64,000 bases of DNA, taken from Nitrososphaerota archaeon (lineage in GTDB: Archaea; Thermoproteota; Nitrososphaeria; Nitrososphaerales; Nitrosopumilaceae). Under the pieces are notes generated by a model. It was not told the DNA's origin. It ran no database searches and saw only the letters and a list, made by a program, of their open reading frames with translations. The stretch is taken from the NCBI GenBank assembly GCA_028867675.1, contig JAGWGA010000002.1:28097-92096 (forward strand). The letters run 5' to 3'. Below are positions 38,566 to 48,489 of the stretch, piece by piece (within the stretch, counting starts at the first letter, position 1; each line of letters starts with the position of its first letter). The position numbers and the translations under genes were made by a program.

Positions 38566-38662
38566 GAGTTATTAATTCATCCCACAGAGATATTATTTTC
38601 CATCACTACATCATTACAAGTAAAAAACAGCATTTATCTAAAAGATTTTTAATGAATTTACC

Positions 38663-39190
38663 ATGAGCGGGTTTATCAATTTTTCAGAAGATGATGAAGA
38701 TACCAATCTAGAATATCTTTACAACATAGGATTATCTCATGAAAAACGAGGCAGTCCCCATGACGCCATATTTTATTTTCAGAAAGTTCTTGAAGTCGAA
38801 CCGGATCACATTAATTCACTTGCACATAAGGGAAATGCATTAGGAAAACTTGGGAAATACGATCAGGCAATTAGTTGTTATGACATAGTCTTGAAATTCA
38901 AATCAGATTACACAACATGTATTTTAAACAAAGGACTTGCTCTGCATTACCTTGGAAGATTTGACCAAGCTCTATCTTGTTATGACAAAATTTTACAGAA
39001 AACTCCAAATGATTCTAGTGCGTTATACCACAAGGCTTGTACAAAATCACTTCAAAAGGATATCGAACAAGCTTTAGAGTTACTAGAGAAAGCAATACTT
39101 ATAGATTCAGAATATGCAGTGAAAGCTTCTCAAGATAAGGATTTTGAAATATTAAGAAACAATACAAAATTCAAGGCTCTGACTGCCTAG
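38663..39190 (+). CDS. TPR-repeat protein
   Basis: At least four tandem 34-residue TPR units are visible; the repeating pattern is AxxxYxxAL with Asp/Pro turns (LEVEPDHINSLAHKGNAL, LKFKSDYTTCILNKGLAL, LQKTPNDSSALYHKACT). Such proteins are protein-protein scaffolds. It is 175 residues with an acidic N-terminus (SEDDEDT). The partner is unknown. Confidence 0.8.
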   Translation: MSGFINFSEDDEDTNLEYLYNIGLSHEKRGSPHDAIFYFQKVLEVEPDHINSLAHKGNALGKLGKYDQAISCYDIVLKFKSDYTTCILNKGLALHYLGRFDQALSCYDKILQKTPNDSSALYHKACTKSLQKDIEQALELLEKAILIDSEYAVKASQDKDFEILRNNTKFKALTA

Positions 39191-39233
39191 ATAATCCAAT
39201 AGAAAAAAATACCATTACAGAAATCATCAGGTA

Positions 39234-40100
39234 ATGAACGTTGGAATTATAGGCACAGGTCTTCTTGGAAGTGCAATTGCCAAGCGTTTGGCATCATCAG
39301 GACATAGTGTTTTAGTATACAATAGAACTAGGCAAAAAGCAGAATCTCTAAAAAAATTTGAAATTCAAGTTGTTGATTCCCCAAAGGAACTTGCAAGCAA
39401 ATGTGAATTAGTGATAACCATACTAAAAGATGTACCAGTTATCGAACAGATGGCGTTTGGAGAAAATGGAATAGTTCATGGAAAACATGATGGATTAATC
39501 GTTGCAGATATGAGTACGATTAGCCCCATTTCATCAAAAAATATTGCTAAGAAATTTACAGATAAGGGAATCTCGATGATTGATACTCCAGTAATGGGAG
39601 GACCTAGTTTAGCAGAAAAAGGGCAGATGGTAGTAATGGTAGGAGGTAAAAATGAGACATATCAAAAGTGTAAAACAGTATTTGATGCAATTGGAGAGAA
39701 AACATTTCTTTTGGGAGAAAACGGTTCAGGTCACGCAATGAAGCTTGCAATGAACTCCCAGATTGCAATTCTTGCTCTTTCATTATCTGAAGGCATAATA
39801 CTTGCAAAAAGATCAGGATTAGATCCACTTACATTTCTCAAAGTTCTAAATTCGACATATTTTAAGACAGGAATGAGCATCAACAAAGGCCCAAAGATGG
39901 CAAGAGGAGATTTTGAACCTAGTTTCTTTCTTAAAATGATGCAAAAAGATCTTGATGAGATAGAATTTACGGCTGGAAAAGTAAATGCAAATATGCCAAT
40001 GACTAAGCTTGCAAATAAAATTTATCAAAAAGCAATCAAGGAAGGATTTGGAGATATAGATTATACAGGAATTTTGTCATATCTTGAAAAATCAAAATAA
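39234..40100 (+). CDS. Beta-hydroxyacid dehydrogenase (3-hydroxyisobutyrate dehydrogenase family)
   Basis: The N-terminal NAD(P) motif is GIIGTGLLGSAIAKRLASSG, the substrate motif is MIDTPVMGGPSLAEKGQMV, and the catalytic lysine is in GSGHAMKLAMNSQI. Length (288) is typical. Members reduce succinic semialdehyde, tartronate semialdehyde or 3-hydroxyisobutyrate. In this organism succinic semialdehyde reduction in the 3HP/4HB cycle is one possibility, but the sequence does not settle it. It is convergent with the MFS gene. Confidence 0.9.
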   Translation: MNVGIIGTGLLGSAIAKRLASSGHSVLVYNRTRQKAESLKKFEIQVVDSPKELASKCELVITILKDVPVIEQMAFGENGIVHGKHDGLIVADMSTISPISSKNIAKKFTDKGISMIDTPVMGGPSLAEKGQMVVMVGGKNETYQKCKTVFDAIGEKTFLLGENGSGHAMKLAMNSQIAILALSLSEGIILAKRSGLDPLTFLKVLNSTYFKTGMSINKGPKMARGDFEPSFFLKMMQKDLDEIEFTAGKVNANMPMTKLANKIYQKAIKEGFGDIDYTGILSYLEKSK

Positions 40101-40101
40101 T

Positions 40102-41331
40102 CTATAGCTCTTCAGGCGGCTTAATCTTTCTAAAACTAAAAAACATCCCAATATCATATACAATTTTTAAAACACCTCCAAAGACAAATGGTGCAGAAAG
40201 TGACAATGTCTGAATCAAAACTCCACTAAGGGACGGACTAATTGCTTGAGTGATATTTCTGGAGGTATTAGTTATGGCAGCTGCCGGAATTCGCTCATTT
40301 TCACTTACTACTCCCATAAGATACGATTGTCTAGTTGGAACATCCATCTGGGAAAGACTCATCCTTGCAAAATATATTGAAATTGCAATTGAGAAAGTTG
40401 GTGCAAATGCAAGAATAATCATCAAAATATTGGACGGAATATGAGTAAAGACCATCGTATTTACCAGACCTATTTTTGAAGCAATTTTCGTAGACGCCAT
40501 GAATGATATGGCTGTCAATACTCCAGCAATTGCAAATATGTAGGATAGAGTAGACAGATCTGCTCCAAATCTTGTATAAAACCAGTAAGATACAATGCTT
40601 TGGATAACAAAACCACCGCCAAAAGAATCAACTGCGAAAAGTGAAGACATTTTTGTTATAATACTGCGAGATTTTGGAGAAAGTTCTTTTATTGAAAAAC
40701 TAGATTTTGTTATCATGTCTTTTACTTCAATATTTTTTGAAAGTGCAAGATAAATTACAAGTACAACAATTGCACAAGATGCATAAATTAAAAATAGAGA
40801 TTTTATTGCACCAATTTGATCAAGTCCATAATGCTGTTGTAAAATGGAAGGCAATCCTGAGAGTAAAACTCCTGCAGACATTGCAAAAGTTCCAACAGTA
40901 TTGTAAATTGCAAATATAGAATTTCTCTTTTTAACATCACTCACAGTTTTAGGTAATAATGCCTGCTCCAAAGAAAGAAATGCACCTACCTCAGAACCTG
41001 TGACGTTTATGGTTCCAACAAGTGCAGCAATTACAAGTGCAACATAATTATCTGTTACAAAAAATATCATAGATGACATTATCATCAAAACTGCAAACAA
41101 GACAAGAATTTTTCTCCTACCAATCCTGTCAGCATAGACACTAGAAAAAATATTAAAAAATACACTGTTTACCAGAGTAGCAGTAAGAACTATACCAATT
41201 GAAATATCACCAAATCCAATTAGTTTCAGATAGATTGCAAGAATTATGCTAAGAAACCCGTAAGAAAATGTTCTAACTATTCTTGCTCCAAGTAAGAGCT
41301 TGCCATCTCGTGAAACCCAGTCTAGGCTCAT
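40102..41331 (-). CDS. Major facilitator superfamily transporter
   Basis: About twelve hydrophobic segments over 409 residues, with the MFS loop-2/3 motif around YADRIGRRKILVLFAVLMI (residues 65-83). The family exports or takes up small solutes; the substrate cannot be inferred. The start overlaps the MetRS stop by one base (TAATG), so the two are co-transcribed. Confidence 0.85.
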   Translation of the reverse strand: MSLDWVSRDGKLLLGARIVRTFSYGFLSIILAIYLKLIGFGDISIGIVLTATLVNSVFFNIFSSVYADRIGRRKILVLFAVLMIMSSMIFFVTDNYVALVIAALVGTINVTGSEVGAFLSLEQALLPKTVSDVKKRNSIFAIYNTVGTFAMSAGVLLSGLPSILQQHYGLDQIGAIKSLFLIYASCAIVVLVIYLALSKNIEVKDMITKSSFSIKELSPKSRSIITKMSSLFAVDSFGGGFVIQSIVSYWFYTRFGADLSTLSYIFAIAGVLTAISFMASTKIASKIGLVNTMVFTHIPSNILMIILAFAPTFSIAISIYFARMSLSQMDVPTRQSYLMGVVSENERIPAAAITNTSRNITQAISPSLSGVLIQTLSLSAPFVFGGVLKIVYDIGMFFSFRKIKPPEEL

Positions 41332-42977
41332 TATTTGCCAAGTCTTGCTTTATGCAGTTCAATATCAGTGGCCTCTACCTTTTTGAAGAGAGGTGAGACA
41401 GGACCTATCTTATGGCCCTCTTTTATTTCAATTTTAGAAATAGAACTCCATGACTGATCTGATACATTGCCACTCATTCCAAGCTGTTCCCATATTTTCT
41501 GAGAAGATTCAGGTAAAAATGGACAGAGTGAGAGTGCCAAGCTTTTGACTGCGTTTACAGAAATGAATACACAATTGTTTGCACCAGCACCACCTTTCCA
41601 TGGCTCTTTTTTCTGAAAATACTGATTAAAGTGGGCTGAAAACTCTATTATTTTTTTTAATGCTTTATCAAGACTGTTATCTTCCATCAGAGGTGAAAGT
41701 TCACTTGAGAAATTATTTATTTTATCTTGTGTTTCTTTATCATTTACATCAAATTCATTTGTCGGTGGTACAACTCCTGATAAGCTTTTTTGTGTGAATC
41801 CAAGTGCTCGATTTACAAAATTTCCAATATTTCCAATCAATTCTGAATTGATTCTTGATGCAAATTCGTCCCAATCAAAATTAAGATCATCCTGACTATA
41901 TGGTGTAATTAACGCAAGGTAAAATCTTAGATAATCTGCAGGATAAATTGAAATAAAGTCTTTTAGACCAATATACCAATTACGGCTCTTGGATATTTTT
42001 TTAGATTGTAGCATCAAGTGACCACGTGTCGGGATATAATCAGGTAGTTTGAATTCATTTTGTATCCCAATTCTCATTGCAGGCAAAAACAGATAGTGAT
42101 GATACACAATATCTTTTCCAATGAAATGATAAATGTCTGCAGAGTTCCAAAATTCTTTTCCATCAATACCTTTGTCATTTAGAAATTTCATTGCAGTAGA
42201 AATGTAAGCAAGGTGATTGTCAAACCAACCATAGAATACCTGTCCTTTTGCTGCTTCAAGAGGAATTGGAACTCCCCAATTCATATCCCTTGTAATATCC
42301 CAGTCAACTAGACCTGCTTTTATCCAATTTTGTACGTATTTTTTGACGTCCTTTTGTAGATGAGAGTCTGCCTCCAACCATTGGTTTAATTCATTAACAA
42401 AATTGGTTAGTTTGAAAAAATAGTGTTTTGTTTTTTCTTTAGTTGGAGGGGTTTTACATATAGAACATTTTGGATCTTCAATCTCTTCTGGAACCCTTCC
42501 ACACTTTTCACATAAATCAGAATACTGATCTTCAGCCTTGCAATATGGACATCTTCCTAGAACATATCTGTCAGGCAGAAATTTTTTATCTATAGTACAA
42601 TAGAATTGTATAATCTCTTTTTCATAAATATGGCCATTTGCCTGTAACTTTTTAAAAACTTCTTGGACAAATTTTATATTTTCAGGAGAACTTGTTCTGT
42701 AAAAAAAATCAAATCCTATACCAAATGAATCAAAATCTTCATAGTCACGTTTATTCCATACTTTAACATATTCTTCAGGAGTCTTGTTCTCTTTTTCTGC
42801 TTGGATTAAAATTGGTGTGCCAAAATCGTCAGAGGCACAAAAGTAATACACTTCAACCCCATTTAGTTTTAGAAATCTTTTGGTAATATCAGCAGGCAAG
42901 TATGTAGATGCCACATGGCCAAGATGAATTTCTCCGTTAGCATAAGGTAATGCACTTGTAATAATCGCCCTTTTCAT
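41331..42977 (-). CDS. metG: Methionyl-tRNA synthetase
   Basis: MetRS charges initiator and elongator tRNA-Met. The HIGH variant is in PYANGEIHLGHVASTYLPAD (HLGH). Zinc residues are CPYC/CEKCG and CSIC. The KMSKS variant is KKISKSRNW. Length (548) fits archaeal MetRS without the C-terminal tRNA-binding domain; none is fused here. It lies 31 bases downstream of ahcY. Confidence 0.96.
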   Translation of the reverse strand: MKRAIITSALPYANGEIHLGHVASTYLPADITKRFLKLNGVEVYYFCASDDFGTPILIQAEKENKTPEEYVKVWNKRDYEDFDSFGIGFDFFYRTSSPENIKFVQEVFKKLQANGHIYEKEIIQFYCTIDKKFLPDRYVLGRCPYCKAEDQYSDLCEKCGRVPEEIEDPKCSICKTPPTKEKTKHYFFKLTNFVNELNQWLEADSHLQKDVKKYVQNWIKAGLVDWDITRDMNWGVPIPLEAAKGQVFYGWFDNHLAYISTAMKFLNDKGIDGKEFWNSADIYHFIGKDIVYHHYLFLPAMRIGIQNEFKLPDYIPTRGHLMLQSKKISKSRNWYIGLKDFISIYPADYLRFYLALITPYSQDDLNFDWDEFASRINSELIGNIGNFVNRALGFTQKSLSGVVPPTNEFDVNDKETQDKINNFSSELSPLMEDNSLDKALKKIIEFSAHFNQYFQKKEPWKGGAGANNCVFISVNAVKSLALSLCPFLPESSQKIWEQLGMSGNVSDQSWSSISKIEIKEGHKIGPVSPLFKKVEATDIELHKARLGK

Positions 42978-43007
42978 TATCAGAGTAAAGTTCGTGTGTG
43001 ATTTAAG

Positions 43008-44249
43008 CTATGCCCAGCTTTGGCCGTATTTTATCTGAGCTATAGTTGGTTTGTCCATGTTAACATTCATGGATTTTAGTGCATCCACTGCAATCTGTTT
43101 GTCGATTTCTGCAGGAACTGTAATCACATTCTTTCCAATTTTTTTGTGATTCTTTGCAATGTAAATCATTGAGAGCAATTGATTTGAAAATGATTGTGCC
43201 ATGACTTCTGGTGGATGGCCTTCAGCTGCAACAAGATTTGCAATCCTTCCCTTTCCAATAAGATACACTTTCTTACCATTCTTGAGAATACATTCATCAA
43301 GGTTAGGTCTCACTTCTCTTACGGATTTGGATTCTGTAAGTAAGAATTTTGCATCAACCTCAACATCAAAGTGACCAACATTGCCCATGATTGCACCATT
43401 TCTCATAGTCAAGATGTGCTCTTTTCGTATTACGCCGGTTTGACCTGTTGCAGTTATGAAAATTTCACCTATCTTTGCGGCTTCAGACATTGGTGAAACT
43501 TCGTAGCCATCCATATGAGCTTCTAATGCACGAACTGGATCAACTTCTGTTACTGTAACTTTTGCACCCATTCCGCGACATCTTGATGCAACACCTCTTC
43601 CAACCCAACCATATCCCGCTACAACGATATGTTTTCCTGCAATTAACAAATTCATTGATCTTAGATATCCGTCAACTGTACTTTGGCCTGTTCCATATCG
43701 ATTATCAAACATGTGTTTTGTATATGCGTCATTTACAGCAATAACTGGATACTTCAGTTTCTTTTCTTTTGCCAGTGCTTTTAGTCTTATTACACCTGTT
43801 GTTGTCTCTTCTGTTCCTCCCAATACTTTCATGGATGCAAACTTTTTGTTACCATGGATTTTACTATGACTGTCAGAACCATCATCAGTTAGAATCTGTG
43901 GTTTATGACTAAGCATTTGTTCAATACACCAATCATATTCTTCAGAAGTTTGACCAGTCCATGCATAAATATGAATTCCATTTTCTGCCAAAAATGCTGC
44001 TATATCATCTTGAGTTGAGAGAGGATTTGCAGCGCATGCACTTACATCTGCACCTAATTCCTTAGCACCCATAATCAAGACAGAAGTTTCTTTTGTAATG
44101 TGAAGGCATATGCCTATTCGCAGTCCTTTAAGGGGTTGAGATTTTTTTAGTCTATTAACAGTATTAGTAAGAATTTGCATGTGATCCCTTGCCCATTCAT
44201 AGGACATCTTTCCCTTTTCTGAAAGACTAGGATCTTTTACTTGGCTCAC
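43008..44249 (-). CDS. ahcY: Adenosylhomocysteinase (SAH hydrolase)
   Basis: AhcY removes SAH after methyl transfer reactions. The NAD-binding loop is VVAGYGWVGRGVASRCRGMG, and VNDAYTKHMFDNRYGTGQST is the substrate region. DDGSDSH and NVGHFDVEVD are family-typical. Length (413) is the archaeal/short type. The start is a GTG at 44249; TTTTATACC about 25 bases before supports a leaderless message. It may be co-transcribed with metG. Confidence 0.96.
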   Translation of the reverse strand: MSQVKDPSLSEKGKMSYEWARDHMQILTNTVNRLKKSQPLKGLRIGICLHITKETSVLIMGAKELGADVSACAANPLSTQDDIAAFLAENGIHIYAWTGQTSEEYDWCIEQMLSHKPQILTDDGSDSHSKIHGNKKFASMKVLGGTEETTTGVIRLKALAKEKKLKYPVIAVNDAYTKHMFDNRYGTGQSTVDGYLRSMNLLIAGKHIVVAGYGWVGRGVASRCRGMGAKVTVTEVDPVRALEAHMDGYEVSPMSEAAKIGEIFITATGQTGVIRKEHILTMRNGAIMGNVGHFDVEVDAKFLLTESKSVREVRPNLDECILKNGKKVYLIGKGRIANLVAAEGHPPEVMAQSFSNQLLSMIYIAKNHKKIGKNVITVPAEIDKQIAVDALKSMNVNMDKPTIAQIKYGQSWA

Positions 44250-44329
44250 ACTAAATCACGATTTTAAGGGGTATAAAACAGTATCAGAAATAACAATCTA
44301 AATATTGGATAGATTTAGTTTTACAAAAC

Positions 44330-44632
44330 ATGGCTTGGAAGAAAGTTGCAGAAAAGGACGCAGTTGCTCCAGGAAAAGGAAGAGAGTTCATGGTGGACGG
44401 AAAGAGAATAGCCATATTCAATCAGGATGGTTTTCATGCATTGGATTCAGTTTGTGTACATCAAGACGGATCTCTTGCTCCAGGCAAACTTGATGGCGAT
44501 ATAGTAGAATGCCCACTCCATTTTTGGCATTACAACATCAAGACAGGTGAGTTGCAAGATTACATCAAGGGGGTTAAGTTGCAGACCTATAACGTTGAGG
44601 TAAAAAAAGACGGAATTTATCTAGATGTCTGA
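44330..44632 (+). CDS. Rieske [2Fe-2S] ferredoxin-like protein
   Basis: The Rieske cluster ligands are CVHQDGSLAPG (Cys-x-His) and CPLHFWHYN (Cys-x2-His), spaced as in small soluble Rieske ferredoxins and NirD-like proteins. At 100 residues, with no membrane anchor, it is a cytoplasmic electron carrier. An ATG at 44330 follows CTAAATATT at a leaderless distance. Its partner oxygenase or reductase is not in this window. Confidence 0.9.
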   Translation: MAWKKVAEKDAVAPGKGREFMVDGKRIAIFNQDGFHALDSVCVHQDGSLAPGKLDGDIVECPLHFWHYNIKTGELQDYIKGVKLQTYNVEVKKDGIYLDV

Positions 44633-44666
44633 TAAGTTTAATTCTTTAACCATATTTTAAAAAACA

Positions 44667-45455
44667 TTGAATCGTCAAATCATAGATGAATTAGTAAAGA
44701 AAGACTATGATTTGATTCAAAAAAAGATTGGAACTTTTTTAAAAACTGAAATTGATGAAAGGAAGTCAGGTGGTGTTGTTTTTGGATTAAGTGGCGGAAT
44801 AGACTCAGCTGTTATTGCCACATTGTGTGCCAAATTTGTAAAAGATGAGTCACTTGCTCTCATCATGCCAAATTCAAAGATTACCCCAAAGAGTGAAACA
44901 GAGGATGCAATAAAGATAGTAGACACTTATGCGATAGAATACAAGCTAATCGACATTGGATTTATTCATAAAGAATATTCAAAATATTTAGAACCGAACC
45001 CATTGGCCTTTGGAAATCTTGGAGCAAGGATTAGAGCCAATATTTTATACTATTATGCAAATGCTCGAAATTCTCTTGTTCTAGGATCTTCTGATAGGAG
45101 TGAATTTTTGATCGGATATTTTACAAAATTTGGCGATGGTGCTTCAGATTTATTGCCCATAGTTTCTCTATACAAGACTCAAATTCGTGAACTTGCAAAG
45201 ACTTTGAATATTTCAACGGAGATAATTTCAAAGCCCAGTGGGCCACATTTATGGGAAGGCCACACTGCTGAAACAGAGATAGGCGTAACCTATGAAGAAA
45301 TAGATTCTATTTTACACTGTATTGTTGACAAAGGCCTTCCAGTTGAAGAAACTTCCAAGATTACAGATATACCAGTTTCAAATGTAGATAGGATTTACAG
45401 AATGTATGAAAAAAGCGAACATAAAAGAACACTAGCTACTCCTTGCATCATATAG
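44667..45455 (+). CDS. nadE: NAD+ synthase, ammonia-dependent
   Basis: The ATP-pyrophosphatase P-loop is FGLSGGIDSAVIATLCAKF (residues 35-53). Later are LVLGSSDRSEFLIGYFTKFG and KPSGPHLWEG. No glutaminase domain is present at 262 residues, so it uses ammonia, which is available to an ammonia oxidiser. The start is a TTG at 44667, and the next gene begins 11 bases after the stop. Confidence 0.94.
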   Translation: MNRQIIDELVKKDYDLIQKKIGTFLKTEIDERKSGGVVFGLSGGIDSAVIATLCAKFVKDESLALIMPNSKITPKSETEDAIKIVDTYAIEYKLIDIGFIHKEYSKYLEPNPLAFGNLGARIRANILYYYANARNSLVLGSSDRSEFLIGYFTKFGDGASDLLPIVSLYKTQIRELAKTLNISTEIISKPSGPHLWEGHTAETEIGVTYEEIDSILHCIVDKGLPVEETSKITDIPVSNVDRIYRMYEKSEHKRTLATPCII

Positions 45456-45466
45456 GATAAGAGAAA

Positions 45467-46864
45467 TTGAAAATTCTTGATACTTTATCAGGGGCAGAGA
45501 AAGACGTTGACATATCAGATTCAGTTAGAATCTATTTGTGCGGTGTAACAGTATACGATGAGAGCCACATAGGTCATGCTAGAACCATCATAGTATTTGA
45601 TACACTTAGAAGATATCTGGAATCAAAGGGAGTTAGAGTAAATCTAGTTCAAAATTTTACCGATGTTGATGATAAGATAATAAATCGTGCAAATAAGGAA
45701 AATACATCTGCAGAGAAAATATCTACCAAATACATTACAAATTATTTTGATGATTTTTATAGACTCAATGTAAAGAGAGCTAATTCCTACCCCAAGGCCA
45801 CAGAACATATCCCAGATATGATTAATCTCATACAAGGATTAATTGACAAAGGATTTGCATATGTCTCTAAAAACGGAGTCTATTTTTCAGTGTTAAAATT
45901 CAAAGATTATGGAAAACTTTCCAAGAAAAAAATAGAGGAGTTGATTTCTGGAGCAAGAATAGAAGTAGATGAGACAAAGAAAGACCCAACAGATTTTGCA
46001 CTATGGAAATTTGCTGACGAAAGCCCCACATGGGAGAGTCCATGGGGCAAGGGAAGGCCAGGTTGGCACATTGAATGTTCTGCAATGAGTCTAAAATATC
46101 TTGGAAGTAATTTTGAAATTCATGGCGGAGGACGAGATTTAATATTTCCACATCATGAAAATGAAATAGCCCAGTCAGAGGCATTTTCAGGCATCAATTT
46201 TGCCAAGATTTGGATGCATATTGGAATGGTCACCATAAATGGTGAGAAGATGTCCAAATCCTTGGGAAATACCAAGTCAATTGATTTTGTTCTCAAAAGA
46301 TGGGGACCCAACATAATTAGATTATTTTGTTTATCAGGACATTATTCAAAACCAATTGATTATTCAGAAGACCTTCTAAAAGAGACAATAATAAAATGGC
46401 GCCAGGTAGAAAATTGTTATTTTGAATTAATCCTTGCAGATAATTCTGTTTCGGAATCTGATGAATTGATCAAAGGAGTTGTCAATGAAGCAGAAAATGA
46501 ATTTGACGATGCCTTGGATTCTGACTTTAATACGCCATTAGCACTCTCTGTATTTTTTAAACTAGTCAAAGGTGCAAATCAACTAGCATCATCAGAAAAA
46601 CTTACACGAAATATATCAGATAACATTCTTCCAACATTTCTTAAGATGTTATCAATTTTAGGTCTAAAAGTAATAGAAGTTACAGATGATGAGAAACTCA
46701 AAATATCAAGTCTAATAAAACAACGCAATATGTTACGTAATCAGAAAAAATTCCAAGAGGCCGATGCAATAAGAAAGCAAATATCAGATATGGACATTGT
46801 TCTAATTGATCATAAAAATAAAACGCTCTGGATGAAGCAAGAGAAAATAGGTATAGAAAATTAA
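45467..46864 (+). CDS. cysS: Cysteinyl-tRNA synthetase
   Basis: CysRS charges tRNA-Cys. The first zinc cysteine and strand lie in YLCGVTVYDESHIGHART (HIGH), and KMSKS is in NGEKMSKSLGN. GWHIECSAMS and HGGGRDLIFPHHENEIAQSE give the remaining zinc and active-site residues. Length (465) is standard. The start is a TTG at 45467, with a weak GGAT upstream. It overlaps the convergent GTPase by 4 bases in a shared TTAA. Confidence 0.95.
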   Translation: MKILDTLSGAEKDVDISDSVRIYLCGVTVYDESHIGHARTIIVFDTLRRYLESKGVRVNLVQNFTDVDDKIINRANKENTSAEKISTKYITNYFDDFYRLNVKRANSYPKATEHIPDMINLIQGLIDKGFAYVSKNGVYFSVLKFKDYGKLSKKKIEELISGARIEVDETKKDPTDFALWKFADESPTWESPWGKGRPGWHIECSAMSLKYLGSNFEIHGGGRDLIFPHHENEIAQSEAFSGINFAKIWMHIGMVTINGEKMSKSLGNTKSIDFVLKRWGPNIIRLFCLSGHYSKPIDYSEDLLKETIIKWRQVENCYFELILADNSVSESDELIKGVVNEAENEFDDALDSDFNTPLALSVFFKLVKGANQLASSEKLTRNISDNILPTFLKMLSILGLKVIEVTDDEKLKISSLIKQRNMLRNQKKFQEADAIRKQISDMDIVLIDHKNKTLWMKQEKIGIEN

Positions 46865-48078
46865 GACTTTTTTGTTTTTGCACTAACTAGAGATACTACA
46901 TCTCTGTCTCGTAATTGATAGTTTACGGGTAACCGTACTCCATATCGAACATCTTTAGCATAAAGTAACCCCTTTGTTAGATCCGTGTGTATTTCCTTTG
47001 CCAAGTCCTCAACAGTTGCACCATCCTTTAGTAAAAGTAAGTCAGGAAGAATACGACCTTTCTTATCAGATAGACTCTCAGGATTAGTTACAGGATAGAT
47101 GGAGTTCATCTTCAACAATTTGAATACTGTTACATTGATGGCAAATTGGACACCTGTTCTCATATATTCTCCCAAGATTCCCTGGGTGATAAAATCAAGT
47201 GCATCGAGCTGTGTTTTATTTAATTTGTCTTTTTGAAGTATCTCAAATTGTTCGGAACCTGGAACATATTTAATTAGTCCTTTTTGTTCTGCTTTTCTTA
47301 GCGAAAGTTCACTATCAGTACTAGCCGGAATTATTATCGTATCAACATATTTTTCTCTTAGTCTATCAAAATTCTTTTCAGCACCAGGAACATCAACCTT
47401 GTTTGCAACTATCAAAGTAGGTTTCGATATTTTTCTAAGATAAGATGCAAATTTTTTGCTATCATGCATGTCAAAATTGTCAAACGGTTTGTCTTCAAGG
47501 CCTGTTACTTTGAGCGCATCTTTGACATGACTTTCTTTTACACCTATTCCCCTAAATACATCAGTTATTGCAATTATAGGTTCTGTTTCAGACTGGATGA
47601 GTTTAGAAATTTTATCTCTGTTACCTTCTAATAGTTTTAGATACCACATGATGAGCTCCTCTTCAATATCAGAAACATCTGCAATTGGGTCTCCATTTCC
47701 TATTTCAGTAATTCGTCCCGTAGTATCGATACTTCCTGATGCATCTACAACATGTAATATTGCATCAGACTGTGTTGCAACTGAAAGGAATTGATTCCCA
47801 AGTCCTTTTCCAGCCCATGCATCTTTTATCAGACCGGGAAGATCGATTAATTCAATTGGAATAAATCTCCAACCATCAATGCATTTAGAATTTTGTGGAT
47901 TATCTTTAACATTAAACTCAGTATGAACACACGGTGTGATTGCATTGCCCAATGCTTTTTGAGGTTTTTTTGTTGTAAATGGATATGTTGAAACCTCTCC
48001 TCCTGCCAATGTTGCAGCATTGAAAAAAGTAGTTTTACCAGTGTTTGTCTTACCTACAAGGCCAATTTTTATTGGCAT
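46861..48078 (-). CDS. YchF/Obg-family GTP-binding protein with TGS domain
   Basis: G1 is IGLVGKTNTGKTTFFNAAT (residues 4-22), G3 is IDLPGLIKDAW, and NKVD is present. The C-terminal TGS-type domain ends in YQLRDRDVVSLVSAK. This matches the archaeal/eukaryotic (Ygr210-like) subgroup of YchF, ribosome-associated GTPases. The ATG at 48078 is standard. Length 405. Confidence 0.9.
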   Translation of the reverse strand: MPIKIGLVGKTNTGKTTFFNAATLAGGEVSTYPFTTKKPQKALGNAITPCVHTEFNVKDNPQNSKCIDGWRFIPIELIDLPGLIKDAWAGKGLGNQFLSVATQSDAILHVVDASGSIDTTGRITEIGNGDPIADVSDIEEELIMWYLKLLEGNRDKISKLIQSETEPIIAITDVFRGIGVKESHVKDALKVTGLEDKPFDNFDMHDSKKFASYLRKISKPTLIVANKVDVPGAEKNFDRLREKYVDTIIIPASTDSELSLRKAEQKGLIKYVPGSEQFEILQKDKLNKTQLDALDFITQGILGEYMRTGVQFAINVTVFKLLKMNSIYPVTNPESLSDKKGRILPDLLLLKDGATVEDLAKEIHTDLTKGLLYAKDVRYGVRLPVNYQLRDRDVVSLVSAKTKKS

Positions 48079-48120
48079 GAGTCCATTTGATGACTACTTG
48101 CTATTTATCTCTGCCGTAGA

Positions 48121-48486
48121 TTATTCATCATGACTGTGTGAACCAACATTACTAGATGAATTCTTTATTTCGTCAATATACCACAGGATTTCTTTAATTT
48201 CATCTTCTGAAAGTTTGTCATTCCATTTCTCAAGTACAATTTTTAGGATTTGAGAGCCATTGTATAGAAGGCTCCAATATGGATGGTGTTCAGCTGTTGT
48301 AAGGGCAAGTTCTTCTATTTCTTCAAGACCAATTTTTGCCAAAGCCAGACCATTTGACCTTTCTCCATAAATTCTGATTATGTTAGAATCAGGATCAGAA
48401 TTTAGTTTTACCAGAACATTTTTCTTTTCAAATGATTTTACCAAGTCCAAAAGAGATTCATGAAATGTAGTGAAATCATCAGTCAT
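48121..48486 (-). CDS. Hypothetical protein
   Basis: A 121-residue, mostly helical soluble protein (FHESLLDLVKSFEKK; LKIVLEKWNDKLSEDEIKEI) ending in a Ser/His/Asp tail (GSHSHDE). No domain recognised. It is 3 bases downstream of the CoA-binding gene and likely co-transcribed with it. Confidence 0.6.
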   Translation of the reverse strand: MTDDFTTFHESLLDLVKSFEKKNVLVKLNSDPDSNIIRIYGERSNGLALAKIGLEEIEELALTTAEHHPYWSLLYNGSQILKIVLEKWNDKLSEDEIKEILWYIDEIKNSSSNVGSHSHDE

Positions 48487-48489
48487 ATC

